A stretch of 13,109 bases of DNA, taken from positions 1 to 13,109 of the forward strand of contig DIEZ01000015.1 of assembly GCA_002418885.1 (NCBI GenBank). Direction: 5' to 3'. Shown here piece after piece: positions 6,747 through 13,109 of this stretch. The translations under genes were made by a program, and so were the position numbers. The notes under the pieces are model-generated. The model made no database searches, was not told the DNA's origin, and worked only from the letters and a program-made list of their open reading frames with translations. The stretch's first letter is position 1. Each line of letters starts with the position of its first letter. The DNA comes from Syntrophaceae bacterium UBA5761. GTDB lineage: Bacteria; Desulfobacterota; Syntrophia; Syntrophales; UBA4778.

Positions 6747-6962
6747 TTACTCCAAAACGATCAACGCCTGATTCGTGTCTACCTTATCCTCTTCACCGAC
6801 CTTAATTTCCTTTACTTTTCCATCTCGGGGCGCACAGATTGGATTCTCCATTTTCATGGCTTCAAGGACGATCAGTTCTTCATCGGCCTTCACAACGTCT
6901 CCTACCTGCACCAGAACTTCCGATACCGTCCCCGGCATAGGAGCTACAATATTGATACTCAT
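6747..6962 (-). CDS. Free-standing biotin carboxyl carrier (biotinyl-domain) protein, 71 aa
   Basis: This small protein carries the carboxyl group on a covalently attached biotin between active sites of a biotin-dependent carboxylase or decarboxylase. It consists of one lipoyl/biotinyl domain and nothing else. The biotinylation motif EAMKME has its target lysine at residue 37. VAPMPGTVSEVLVQVGDVV forms the first half and APRDGKVKEIKVGEEDKV the mirrored second half. The usual Pro/Ala-rich N-terminal linker of AccB or decarboxylase gamma subunits is absent. The ATG at 6962 follows AGGAGG with a 9-base spacer. It lies 89 bp after the HMG-CoA-lyase-like gene on the same strand, so the carboxyltransferase at the head of the cluster is the natural partner. 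The 108 bases to the IS end (6639-6746) hold no gene and no convincing terminator. Confidence 0.9.
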   Translation of the reverse strand: MSINIVAPMPGTVSEVLVQVGDVVKADEELIVLEAMKMENPICAPRDGKVKEIKVGEEDKVDTNQALIVLE

Positions 6963-7051
6963 CGAAGACTTCCTCCTTTAAAATCGAAGTTCCCCGCTTC
7001 CAGCCCGTCAAACTCAAGGGTTCTCCAATCACAGCTGGCGGACGGATTATT

Positions 7052-8230
7052 CTACTTCCAGGCGGCGGGGCCCCATTTTTCCGGCAGCATGGCCTTCTCG
7101 GGCCACTCGGACGGTATTCTCTGCCCCGGTTTCTCTCCCTCTTTCTCTACCAGCTTAGCCAGGCCCGGCCTGCGAAACTGAGGATTCCCGTCTTTCGCCG
7201 TCCTGCCGTTGTAGATGGCCTCGGAGCGGAGCCTGCGGCCGATGGTCTTCTCCATCATGTTGCCGAGCCACAGGACACGGTCCACGTCGTAGCCGTGTTC
7301 GATCCCGAGCTCATCGATCATCACCAGCAAGTCCTCCAGGGTGACAAGCCCCACGTACCGGGGATCCTTGTAGTAGTATTCACCGGTGCCCCGGACAGGA
7401 CAGTCGTCGAGGAAATTGGCCGGCTGCCCACCCAGACCGCCCAGGGTCCCCTCAAAACGGGTTATGCCGGCATGGAGGGCCGCCAGGACAGACGCGGAGG
7501 CGACTCGCTTGGTCTCGTGGAGATGACAGAGATGGGCCTCCGGGTCCGGCATGGCGTCTAAGACCATGGAAAAGTACCGGTAGACCTCGGCCGCAGAGGC
7601 AGAGCCGTCGTGGTCCGCGTGTTCGATGTCATGGGCGCCGATGGAAAACCAACGCTTCGTGAACTCCACGGCATCCTCGAGATTCGTCGCTCCGCTGATA
7701 GGACTCCCCCAGATGGTACTGACAACCCCGCACATCTTGATCCCTACGTCCCGACACTTCTTGATGCAACGCTCGGCTTCCCTCCAGTACTGAGAAAGGG
7801 TGGTGCCTGAGTTTGCAAAATGATGCTCCGGGTCGGTGGAGACCATCATGAGGACACGGTCCGGGCCGATACCTCGCTTCTTCAACTCGACGGCCTGGTC
7901 TACCGCACCCTCACGAATCGTCACGGCGCTGAAAACAAGCTCGTCGTAATTGACCTTCCTCCGGGCACAGTGCTTCTTGAAACGGTCACTCCGAAAATGG
8001 GCAAGGACCTCTTCGGCATCCCTGAACTGCGGCATGATCGCAGGATTACCAAGATTGGTCACTTCAATCTCCTTGCACCCGGCCATGATGATCTCTTCAC
8101 CATAGTAAACCTTGGCGGCCGTGGATATAAACTTCTCTTCATGCTGAAAACCGTCACGAATCGTGATGTCCCCGACCGAAACCTTCTTCGGCATCCGCGG
8201 AAATATCTTCCAGTAGTCGTACTCTGTCAT
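7052..8230 (-). CDS. HMG-CoA lyase-like DRE-TIM metallolyase, 392 aa
   Basis: The protein belongs to the HMGL-like/pyruvate carboxyltransferase fold. In this cluster it would be expected to cleave 3-hydroxy-3-methylglutaryl-CoA to acetoacetate and acetyl-CoA. Visible motifs are ITIRDGFQHEE near residues 22-32 (R25, D26; HMG-CoA lyase has RDGLQNE), the substrate strand EIEVTNLG (54-61), and the metal-binding H-x-H in HLHET (H236, H238). The glycine loop at 264-272 reads GGLGGQPAN. Known HMG-CoA lyases have the catalytic Cys in the equivalent GLGGCP, which here is Gln269. About 15 extra residues follow, containing DDCPVRGTGEYYYKDP with Cys277. There is also a C-terminal extension of about 60 residues, making it longer than the usual 300. 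The substrate may therefore differ from HMG-CoA. Confidence 0.8.
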   Translation of the reverse strand: MTEYDYWKIFPRMPKKVSVGDITIRDGFQHEEKFISTAAKVYYGEEIIMAGCKEIEVTNLGNPAIMPQFRDAEEVLAHFRSDRFKKHCARRKVNYDELVFSAVTIREGAVDQAVELKKRGIGPDRVLMMVSTDPEHHFANSGTTLSQYWREAERCIKKCRDVGIKMCGVVSTIWGSPISGATNLEDAVEFTKRWFSIGAHDIEHADHDGSASAAEVYRYFSMVLDAMPDPEAHLCHLHETKRVASASVLAALHAGITRFEGTLGGLGGQPANFLDDCPVRGTGEYYYKDPRYVGLVTLEDLLVMIDELGIEHGYDVDRVLWLGNMMEKTIGRRLRSEAIYNGRTAKDGNPQFRRPGLAKLVEKEGEKPGQRIPSEWPEKAMLPEKWGPAAWK

Positions 8231-8286
8231 AGATAATGTCCTCCTCGATAAATCAATTTTCAGGGCATGATGCAGCCACTGATTGA

Positions 8287-9084
8287 CTACTCGCCCCTGA
8301 ATACGGGCTTTCGCTTCTCGGCGAAGGCCGCAAGGGCCTCAAGGCGGTCCTTCGTCGGGATAGTTATCTCATAGGCCTTGGATTCAAGCGGCAGGGCCAC
8401 CCCAAGACTGCACTCGCTACCGTAGTTGATCGCAAATTTCGCCTGGGCAACAGCAATAGGACCATTCTTGGCTATCTCTCTCGCAAGATCCAGCGCTGCG
8501 TCCATGAGCTTATCCGGCTCCACTACCTTGCTCACCAACCCAATCTCCAGGGCGGTCCTGGCATCAAACCGCCTCGCCGTGTAGATCAACTCCTTTGCCT
8601 TTGCGACCCCCACAATCCTGGGCAGCCTCTGTGTCCCGCCTCCGCCGGGGATAATGGCCAGACTCGTTTCCGTGAGTCCCATCAGAACATCGGTCGAGGC
8701 GATGCGCAGGTCGCAGGCCAAGGCCAATTCCGTCCCTCCGCCAAACGCAAACCCGTTTATGGCGGCAATCACGGGCACCCGGGCGTTCTCCACGGCAATC
8801 ATCGTTCCGCGCACCGTCGCGATAAAACGCCTCACTTGGTCATCAGAGAGGGTGCGCCTTTCGGCCAGGTCTGCGCCGGCGGAAAAGGACGCTTTCTTGC
8901 CCTCAGGAGGGGGCGCCCCGGTGATGATGATAACCCTCAAAGACATGTCGAAATTAGATTCCTTGATGATGCCTTCCAGGGTCTCGATCATGTCGAAATT
9001 CATGCAATTCATCTCTTTCGGACGGTTCAGGGTGAGGATTAAAATCCCTTCTTCCGTCTTATGCTGCAAAACGACGTTTGACAT
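8287..9084 (-). CDS. Enoyl-CoA hydratase/methylglutaconyl-CoA hydratase-like crotonase, 265 aa
   Basis: This crotonase-fold hydratase probably interconverts 3-methylglutaconyl-CoA and HMG-CoA. The oxyanion-hole segments FSAGADL (67-73) and GFAFGGGTELALACDLRIAS (111-130) are present. Both hydratase glutamates are in place: E119 in GGGTELAL and E139 in MGLTETSLAIIPGGGGTQRL. The MGL-x-ET-x-LAIIPGGGGTQRLPR block is close to the one in AUH/LiuC methylglutaconyl-CoA hydratases, which supports the specific call over a generic enoyl-CoA hydratase. The start at 9084 is chosen because GGAGG (9094-9090) sits 5 bases before it and it gives the usual length. An upstream in-frame start at 9123 would add 13 residues and overlap the previous gene's end. 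The next gene in the cluster is the HMG-CoA-lyase-like enzyme, the following step. Confidence 0.85.
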   Translation of the reverse strand: MSNVVLQHKTEEGILILTLNRPKEMNCMNFDMIETLEGIIKESNFDMSLRVIIITGAPPPEGKKASFSAGADLAERRTLSDDQVRRFIATVRGTMIAVENARVPVIAAINGFAFGGGTELALACDLRIASTDVLMGLTETSLAIIPGGGGTQRLPRIVGVAKAKELIYTARRFDARTALEIGLVSKVVEPDKLMDAALDLAREIAKNGPIAVAQAKFAINYGSECSLGVALPLESKAYEITIPTKDRLEALAAFAEKRKPVFRGE

Positions 9085-9089
9085 CACGA

Positions 9090-9094
9090 CCTCC
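9090..9094 (-). promoter_or_regulatory. Ribosome binding site that decides the hydratase start
   Basis: GGAGG on the minus strand lies 5 bases before the ATG at 9084. The upstream candidate at 9123 lies next to the preceding stop codon without such a site. Confidence 0.65.
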
Positions 9095-9127
9095 AGATAA
9101 ATTTTTGAACGGCTTCTCAACATCCCC

Positions 9128-10774
9128 TCAGAACTTGAAGTTTCCGAAGTTGGACTCTTTGATGGGTTGCAGGAGTGCCAGCTCGAAGCCCAGGGCGAGG
9201 GCGTCGCGGCAGTCCTTGAGGGGCAGTGTCCCGTCGTTGAAGAGCCGGGCCTCCAGGTAGAACGGATGGGCCTCGCGGTTGTACTTGTCGATCATCATCT
9301 GCCGAAACTGCTTCGCCGCCTCTTCGTCCATCGGCTCGCCCCGCTTCTTGCGGTTGACCCGCTCGAGGCTCGTGAGGATGAACCCGGCCGTATCCCCGGA
9401 CATGACCGACGTCCTCGCCCGCATGGTGGCTAAGATGAAGAGGGGGTCGAAGGTCCGGCCGCACATGCCGAAATTGGCGGCCCCGTGGTCCGGGCCGATT
9501 ACCCACTGGATCCTCGGTACCTCCGCACAGGCACAGGCCCTGACCATCCCGGAACCGTACTTGCCGATGCCGGCATACTCCTCCGCCGTCCCCACCATGT
9601 ATCCGGGCGAGTTCTGGATGTAGAGGATGGGGATCTTCATCGTACAACAACGGACTACCCACTCGATGGCCTTCCGGGCGGAATCGACGAAGATGACTCC
9701 GTTGTTGTTGCTGGCGATGACTCCCACGGGGATGCCCTTCAGGAATATCTTCCCGCAGACGATGTTGTCGCCCCGGCCGGGGTTGTAGTAGCGCTTATAC
9801 TCGCCGAAGTAGCTGTCGTCGGCGATGCAGGCAAGTACCTCTCGGACGTTTATCCCCTTGGAGGTCTCCTTCGGAAGAACCTCGTAGAGGTGTTCGATGG
9901 GAACCCTGGGCTCGACAGGCTTCCTGCGTTCGATGTGGAGGGACTGCCGGGGGTCGAAGGAGAGGAGCTCTCTTAGCTTCTCTATCCCCTCGTCCTGGGA
10001 CCGGACGAAGTGGTCGGCACCACCGGAGATGTGGGTGTGGACCCTCGCCCCGCCGAGGTCCTCCATGCTGACCTTCTCGCCGATGGCGGATTCCACCATC
10101 GGGGGGCCGCCGAGGAAGGAGTAGGACATCCCGTCTATCATGATGCTCTCACAGGCAAGGTAGACGATGTAGGCCCCTCCCGCCGTGTTGCCGCCCGTGC
10201 TCAAGGTGTACTGCTTCAGGCCCTTGGCCGACATCCGGCACATGTTGTAGAAGAAGTGGCCGAACTGGTTGCGCCCGGGAAATATCCGGTCCTGCAACGG
10301 CAGGTAGGCGCCGGCCGAGTCGGCGATGTAGACGAAGTTGAGCCCGCACCTCTCGGCTATCTCCTGGGCCCGGAGGTGCTTCTTGCAGCTTATGGGGTAG
10401 TAAGCACCGGCGGAGACTCGACTGTCGTTGGCGAGGATCATGACCCAGTTGCCGTGAATCTTGCCGATACCCGTGACCAAACCGGCGCAGGGGACGTCCT
10501 CTACTCCTTCATAGCCTATCCCAAAGCCCGCCCCTCGGCTCAGCTCGAAAAACTCCGTGCCGGGGTCGATGAGCTGGTTTATGAGCTGCCGCGGCGGCTT
10601 CTTGCCCTGCTTGGCCAACCGCTCTATCTGGGCCTGACCACCGGGGTTGTATGCCCTCTCCCATAGGGCATATATCTTCTCCTCCTCGGCCAACCAGTGT
10701 TCCCGGTTCTCGGCCGCCTCCTGCGCCTTCTTCTCCTCGCGGGATAATTTCTTTGTCTCGGGTGTACCTGCCAT
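9128..10774 (-). CDS. Methylcrotonyl-CoA carboxylase-type carboxyltransferase (beta) subunit, 548 aa
   Basis: The protein transfers carboxyl groups between carboxybiotin and an acyl-CoA. It has both carboxyltransferase halves. The N-half includes YIADSAGAYLPLQDRIFPGR (149-168), FGHFFYNMCRMSAKG (171-185) and the oxyanion loop STGGNTAGGAY (192-202). The C-half includes IPILYIQNSPGYMVG (381-395) and HGAANFGMCGRTFDP (430-444). FGMCGR, the QD/E-x-FP-x-R-x-FG-x-FYN pattern and overall length resemble methylcrotonyl-CoA carboxylase beta more than propionyl- or acetyl-CoA carboxylase. A charged N-terminal extension (about residues 1-45, rich in Lys/Glu) is unusual. The start at 10774 has AGGAG with an 8-base spacer. 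It appears to head the minus-strand cluster; the matching biotin carboxylase subunit is not in the window. A geranyl-CoA carboxylase or a biotin-dependent decarboxylase role remains possible. Confidence 0.85.
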   Translation of the reverse strand: MAGTPETKKLSREEKKAQEAAENREHWLAEEEKIYALWERAYNPGGQAQIERLAKQGKKPPRQLINQLIDPGTEFFELSRGAGFGIGYEGVEDVPCAGLVTGIGKIHGNWVMILANDSRVSAGAYYPISCKKHLRAQEIAERCGLNFVYIADSAGAYLPLQDRIFPGRNQFGHFFYNMCRMSAKGLKQYTLSTGGNTAGGAYIVYLACESIMIDGMSYSFLGGPPMVESAIGEKVSMEDLGGARVHTHISGGADHFVRSQDEGIEKLRELLSFDPRQSLHIERRKPVEPRVPIEHLYEVLPKETSKGINVREVLACIADDSYFGEYKRYYNPGRGDNIVCGKIFLKGIPVGVIASNNNGVIFVDSARKAIEWVVRCCTMKIPILYIQNSPGYMVGTAEEYAGIGKYGSGMVRACACAEVPRIQWVIGPDHGAANFGMCGRTFDPLFILATMRARTSVMSGDTAGFILTSLERVNRKKRGEPMDEEAAKQFRQMMIDKYNREAHPFYLEARLFNDGTLPLKDCRDALALGFELALLQPIKESNFGNFKF

Positions 10775-11006
10775 CTATCTGTCTCCTTTCACCTACGGTA
10801 TGATGATCAAGATAACCGTGTTGCTCTAATGACTTCAATCATATTTTTACTCTTGTAACGAAGAACCCGAGTCCTGTCTGTAAGCCAAGTATGACAAATG
10901 GAGTACGCCGAGGTTGAAAAATTGACGTGTTATGGCCAAGATGTATTTCAAATCGACGGGTTTGTGGTATAGATATCCGAAATCTAAGAGGAGAGGCAGC
11001 ACGACG
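10775..11006. promoter_or_regulatory. Divergent intergenic region between the acyl-CoA cluster and the two-component genes
   Basis: The two gene sets point away from each other here, so both promoters should lie inside. On the minus strand TATGAT (10843-10838) is a fair -10 box, but I found no good -35 at 17 bp. On the plus strand TTGACG (10922-10927) with TATTTC (10944-10949, 16-bp spacing) is a weak candidate upstream of the kinase start at 11007. No clear operator palindrome was recognised. Calls are by eye. Confidence 0.4.
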
Positions 11007-12554
11007 ATGCCGGCAAGAAACAAGGCGGGACAGGAGCTCATGAACGAGGTAACTTCGCTGCGGCAGAAAATAGCAGAATTGGAGATGATCCAAGTTACCC
11101 TCCTCAAGGAGGCAGAGGAACTGAGAAAAAGCGAAGGGAAATACCGAAACCTCGTCGAATCGACCCTGGACTTGATATTCATGGTCGACGAAAAAGGCAG
11201 GTACACCTACGTTAACCCGAGGTTCGAAAAAGTCACGGGTTATTCCATCGACGACCTGCTGGGATTGCCTTTCGTCCACATAGCAGCACCGGAAGTCATC
11301 AGGTCTACAATAGACCGATTCAAGAGAGGCATGCACGGCGATGACACGCCCCCCTATGAGGCGGACCTGATCCACAAAAACGGGGACAGGATACCGGTAG
11401 AATTCCTTGTGACGACACAATACGACGACCGGGGTATTCCGACGGGCAGATTGGGAATCGGCCGAGACATCACAGAACGCAGAAAGGCCGACCATGCCCT
11501 GAGGCAGCTCGCCGCCGACCTGGCGAAGGCCCAGTTTCTCGCCCACATCGGCAACTGGCGGTACGACATAAACACCAAGCTGTCCGTCTGGTCCGAAGAG
11601 ATGTTCCGCATCGTGGGGCTCGAACCGATGCCGAATACGCCGTTGCGGATCGACCATAGAAGGTACATCCACCCCGATGATCTGCCCAAATACGAAGAAG
11701 CCGCCCGGTCTGTCCTCGCAGGAAAGCAATCGGAAGTTGAACTAAAGGTTTTGCTCCCCGACGGCTCACTGTGCTATGTCTTCGTCCGGGGAGAACCGGA
11801 GTATGATCAGAACGGAAAAATCAAAGGCCTCTTCGGAACGACCCAGGATGTGACCGGCCGCGTCATGGCCGAGCAGATGCTGAAGGCGCAAAGCGAACAG
11901 CTCAGAATCCTTTCCGCGAAACTCTCCGAGGCCCAGGAAGCGGAAAGAAAGAGAATAGCCAGGGAGCTCCACGACCAGGTAGGACAAAACCTGACCGTCT
12001 TGGGGATAAACCTGAACATCCTGCGGTCGGCGGTCAGCCGCGACAATCTATCGGCTCATCACAATTGTTTGCTGGACGACTCGCTGCTGCTTGTAGAGCA
12101 GACCTCGGAATTTACCCGCGACCTGATGGCCGACTTGAGGCCGCCCGACATGGACGACTACGGCCTGATCGCCGCCATCCAGTGGTACAGCGAACGCTTC
12201 TCGATGAGGACCGGGATCGAAGTAATGATGAAAGGCGATGAGATTCACCCCAGGCCGAGCGCTCACGTAGAAAACAACCTCTTCAGGATCGTCCAGGAGG
12301 CCCTTACAAATGTCAGCAAGCATTCCCGAGCCAAAAGAATACAGATAAGAATAAGCTTCGCCGAAGATAGGTTGAAGATCAAGATAACCGACGACGGGGT
12401 CGGGTTCAACCCGGGAAAGTCACGCGCATCCCCTGAACGCAGGTGCCTGGGTCTGATGAGCATGTCGGAGCGCACCGAGTCTATGGGGGGTCGATTCTCT
12501 ATCAAATCAAGAATCGGGAAAGGTACGGAGATCGCCGTAGAGGTGCCTCTATGA
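11007..12554 (+). CDS. PAS-PAS sensor histidine kinase, NarL-partner (HisKA_3) type, 515 aa
   Basis: This cytoplasmic sensor kinase autophosphorylates on a histidine and passes phosphate to the overlapping response regulator. A short N-terminal coiled coil (about 8-48) precedes PAS domain 1 (about 44-160, with DLIFMVDEKGRYTYVNPRFE and GRDITERRKA) and PAS domain 2 of the PAS_3 type (about 170-292, with GNWRYDI, HPDDLPKYEEA and GTTQDVTGR). The HisKA_3 dimerisation helix contains RIARELHDQVGQ with H322 as phosphorylation site. The ATPase domain shows an N-box (EALTNVSKHS, N435), DDGVGF (462-467) and a C-terminal GLMSMSERTESMGG, GKGTEI. No transmembrane segment is seen, so it should sense an intracellular signal. 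The in-frame ATG at 10932 would add 25 basic residues but has no ribosome site and may overlap the promoter. The ATG at 11007 is preferred, with a rather distant GGAG. The sensed signal is unknown. Confidence 0.88.
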   Translation: MPARNKAGQELMNEVTSLRQKIAELEMIQVTLLKEAEELRKSEGKYRNLVESTLDLIFMVDEKGRYTYVNPRFEKVTGYSIDDLLGLPFVHIAAPEVIRSTIDRFKRGMHGDDTPPYEADLIHKNGDRIPVEFLVTTQYDDRGIPTGRLGIGRDITERRKADHALRQLAADLAKAQFLAHIGNWRYDINTKLSVWSEEMFRIVGLEPMPNTPLRIDHRRYIHPDDLPKYEEAARSVLAGKQSEVELKVLLPDGSLCYVFVRGEPEYDQNGKIKGLFGTTQDVTGRVMAEQMLKAQSEQLRILSAKLSEAQEAERKRIARELHDQVGQNLTVLGINLNILRSAVSRDNLSAHHNCLLDDSLLLVEQTSEFTRDLMADLRPPDMDDYGLIAAIQWYSERFSMRTGIEVMMKGDEIHPRPSAHVENNLFRIVQEALTNVSKHSRAKRIQIRISFAEDRLKIKITDDGVGFNPGKSRASPERRCLGLMSMSERTESMGGRFSIKSRIGKGTEIAVEVPL

Positions 12555-13109
12555 ACATCAACGTCCTGATTGCCGACGACCACGCGATCGTTCGCGACGG
12601 ACTTCGCTATCTTTTGGAAGCACAGGGGGACATCAAGGTAGTCGGCGAAGCCGCAAACGGTCGCGAAGCATTGAAGAAAGTGAACGAACTCAAACCCGAC
12701 ATCGTGATCATGGATATCGTCATGGCGGAATTGAACGGCATCGAAGCCACCGAGCAGATATGCAAGTACCATCCGCATACCCGCGTCATCATGCTTTCGA
12801 TGCGTTCCTCGACGGAGCCCATCCTTCGCTCACTGAAAGCGGGGGCAAGCGGATACTTGCTGAAAGAAGCTGCGGGCCGTGAACTGGTCAACGCGATCCA
12901 TGCGGTGCACGAGGGCAAACGTTATCTCAGCAGTAAGGTGTCGGACCAGATGGTAGGGGCTTACCTGAACCGGGAAGAGGGTTTGATAGACCCCTTGTCA
13001 ATCCTCAGTCAAAGGGAGCGCGAAGTCCTCCAACTCGTCGTAGAGGGTAAGACCAGCGCAGAAATCGCCGATATGCTGTTCCTTTCGATCAAAACGGTGA
13101 AGACATACC
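12551..13109 (+). CDS. NarL/FixJ-family response regulator (LuxR-type HTH), cut by window end
   Basis: This DNA-binding partner of the kinase overlaps it by four bases (ATGA at 12551-12554), implying translational coupling. The receiver domain is complete: the acidic pair in LIADDHAIVRDG (D9, D10), the phosphoacceptor D55 in IVIMDIVMAELNG, the switch Ser83 in VIMLSMRS, and Lys105 in GYLLKEA. After a linker, the LuxR/GerE helix-turn-helix begins (LSQREREVLQLVVEGKTSAE, about 152-171, then IADMLFLSIKTVKTY). It breaks off at codon 186, about 25-30 residues before the expected end. This architecture is the usual partner of HisKA_3 kinases. Its targets are not shown; the divergent acyl-CoA cluster is the nearest candidate. 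Confidence 0.93.
   Translation, partial: MNINVLIADDHAIVRDGLRYLLEAQGDIKVVGEAANGREALKKVNELKPDIVIMDIVMAELNGIEATEQICKYHPHTRVIMLSMRSSTEPILRSLKAGASGYLLKEAAGRELVNAIHAVHEGKRYLSSKVSDQMVGAYLNREEGLIDPLSILSQREREVLQLVVEGKTSAEIADMLFLSIKTVKTY

Noticed and set aside
10010..10666. Plus-strand open frame of about 218 codons opposite the carboxyltransferase
   Set aside because: It lies wholly antisense to a well-supported carboxyltransferase, with no ribosome site or domain.
10932..11006. N-terminal extension of the histidine kinase starting at 10932
   Set aside because: There is no Shine-Dalgarno, the added residues are basic and not part of a known domain, and the stretch may overlap the promoter; 11007 is preferred.

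Overview
The window looks like a chromosomal stretch from an anaerobic, acyl-CoA-metabolising bacterium, most likely a Desulfobacterota/Syntrophobacterales-type organism. That placement is an inference from gene content and the density of insertion sequences; no rRNA or other phylogenetic marker is present. No tRNA, rRNA or CRISPR array was seen.

Positions 1-2299 are a graveyard of mobile elements. In order they are: the C-terminal end of a REP-associated (RAYT, IS200-like) transposase cut by the window edge; a 28-bp sequence present twice in tandem; an internal piece of an IS21-family IstA transposase; a complete-length but frameshifted IS256-family element; and the first 30 codons plus left end of an ISL3-family element. 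The IS256 copy sits between two unrelated remnants and has no visible target duplication, so this area has been rearranged.

Positions 2317-10774 hold minus-strand genes that read as one catabolic pathway. In transcription order they are: a methylcrotonyl-CoA-carboxylase-type carboxyltransferase, a methylglutaconyl-CoA-hydratase-type crotonase, an HMG-CoA-lyase-like DRE-TIM enzyme, a 71-residue free-standing biotin carrier, an IS5-like insertion sequence (about 5199-6638), and two paralogous family I CoA-transferases. Together they fit conversion of 3-methylcrotonyl-CoA (from leucine or isovalerate) through 3-methylglutaconyl-CoA and HMG-CoA to acetoacetate and acetyl-CoA, with the CoA-transferases activating an acid or releasing a product. 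No biotin carboxylase subunit or acyl-CoA dehydrogenase lies in the window. The insertion sequence ends only about 10 bp before the ribosome binding site of the first CoA-transferase gene, so it separates these genes from the upstream part of the cluster.

Positions 10775-11006 are a divergent intergenic region. To its right, on the plus strand, is a two-component pair: a cytoplasmic PAS-PAS histidine kinase of the NarL-partner (HisKA_3) type, overlapping by 4 bp a NarL/LuxR-type response regulator that runs off the window end. Its position head-to-head with the acyl-CoA cluster makes it a candidate regulator of that cluster, which is inference only.
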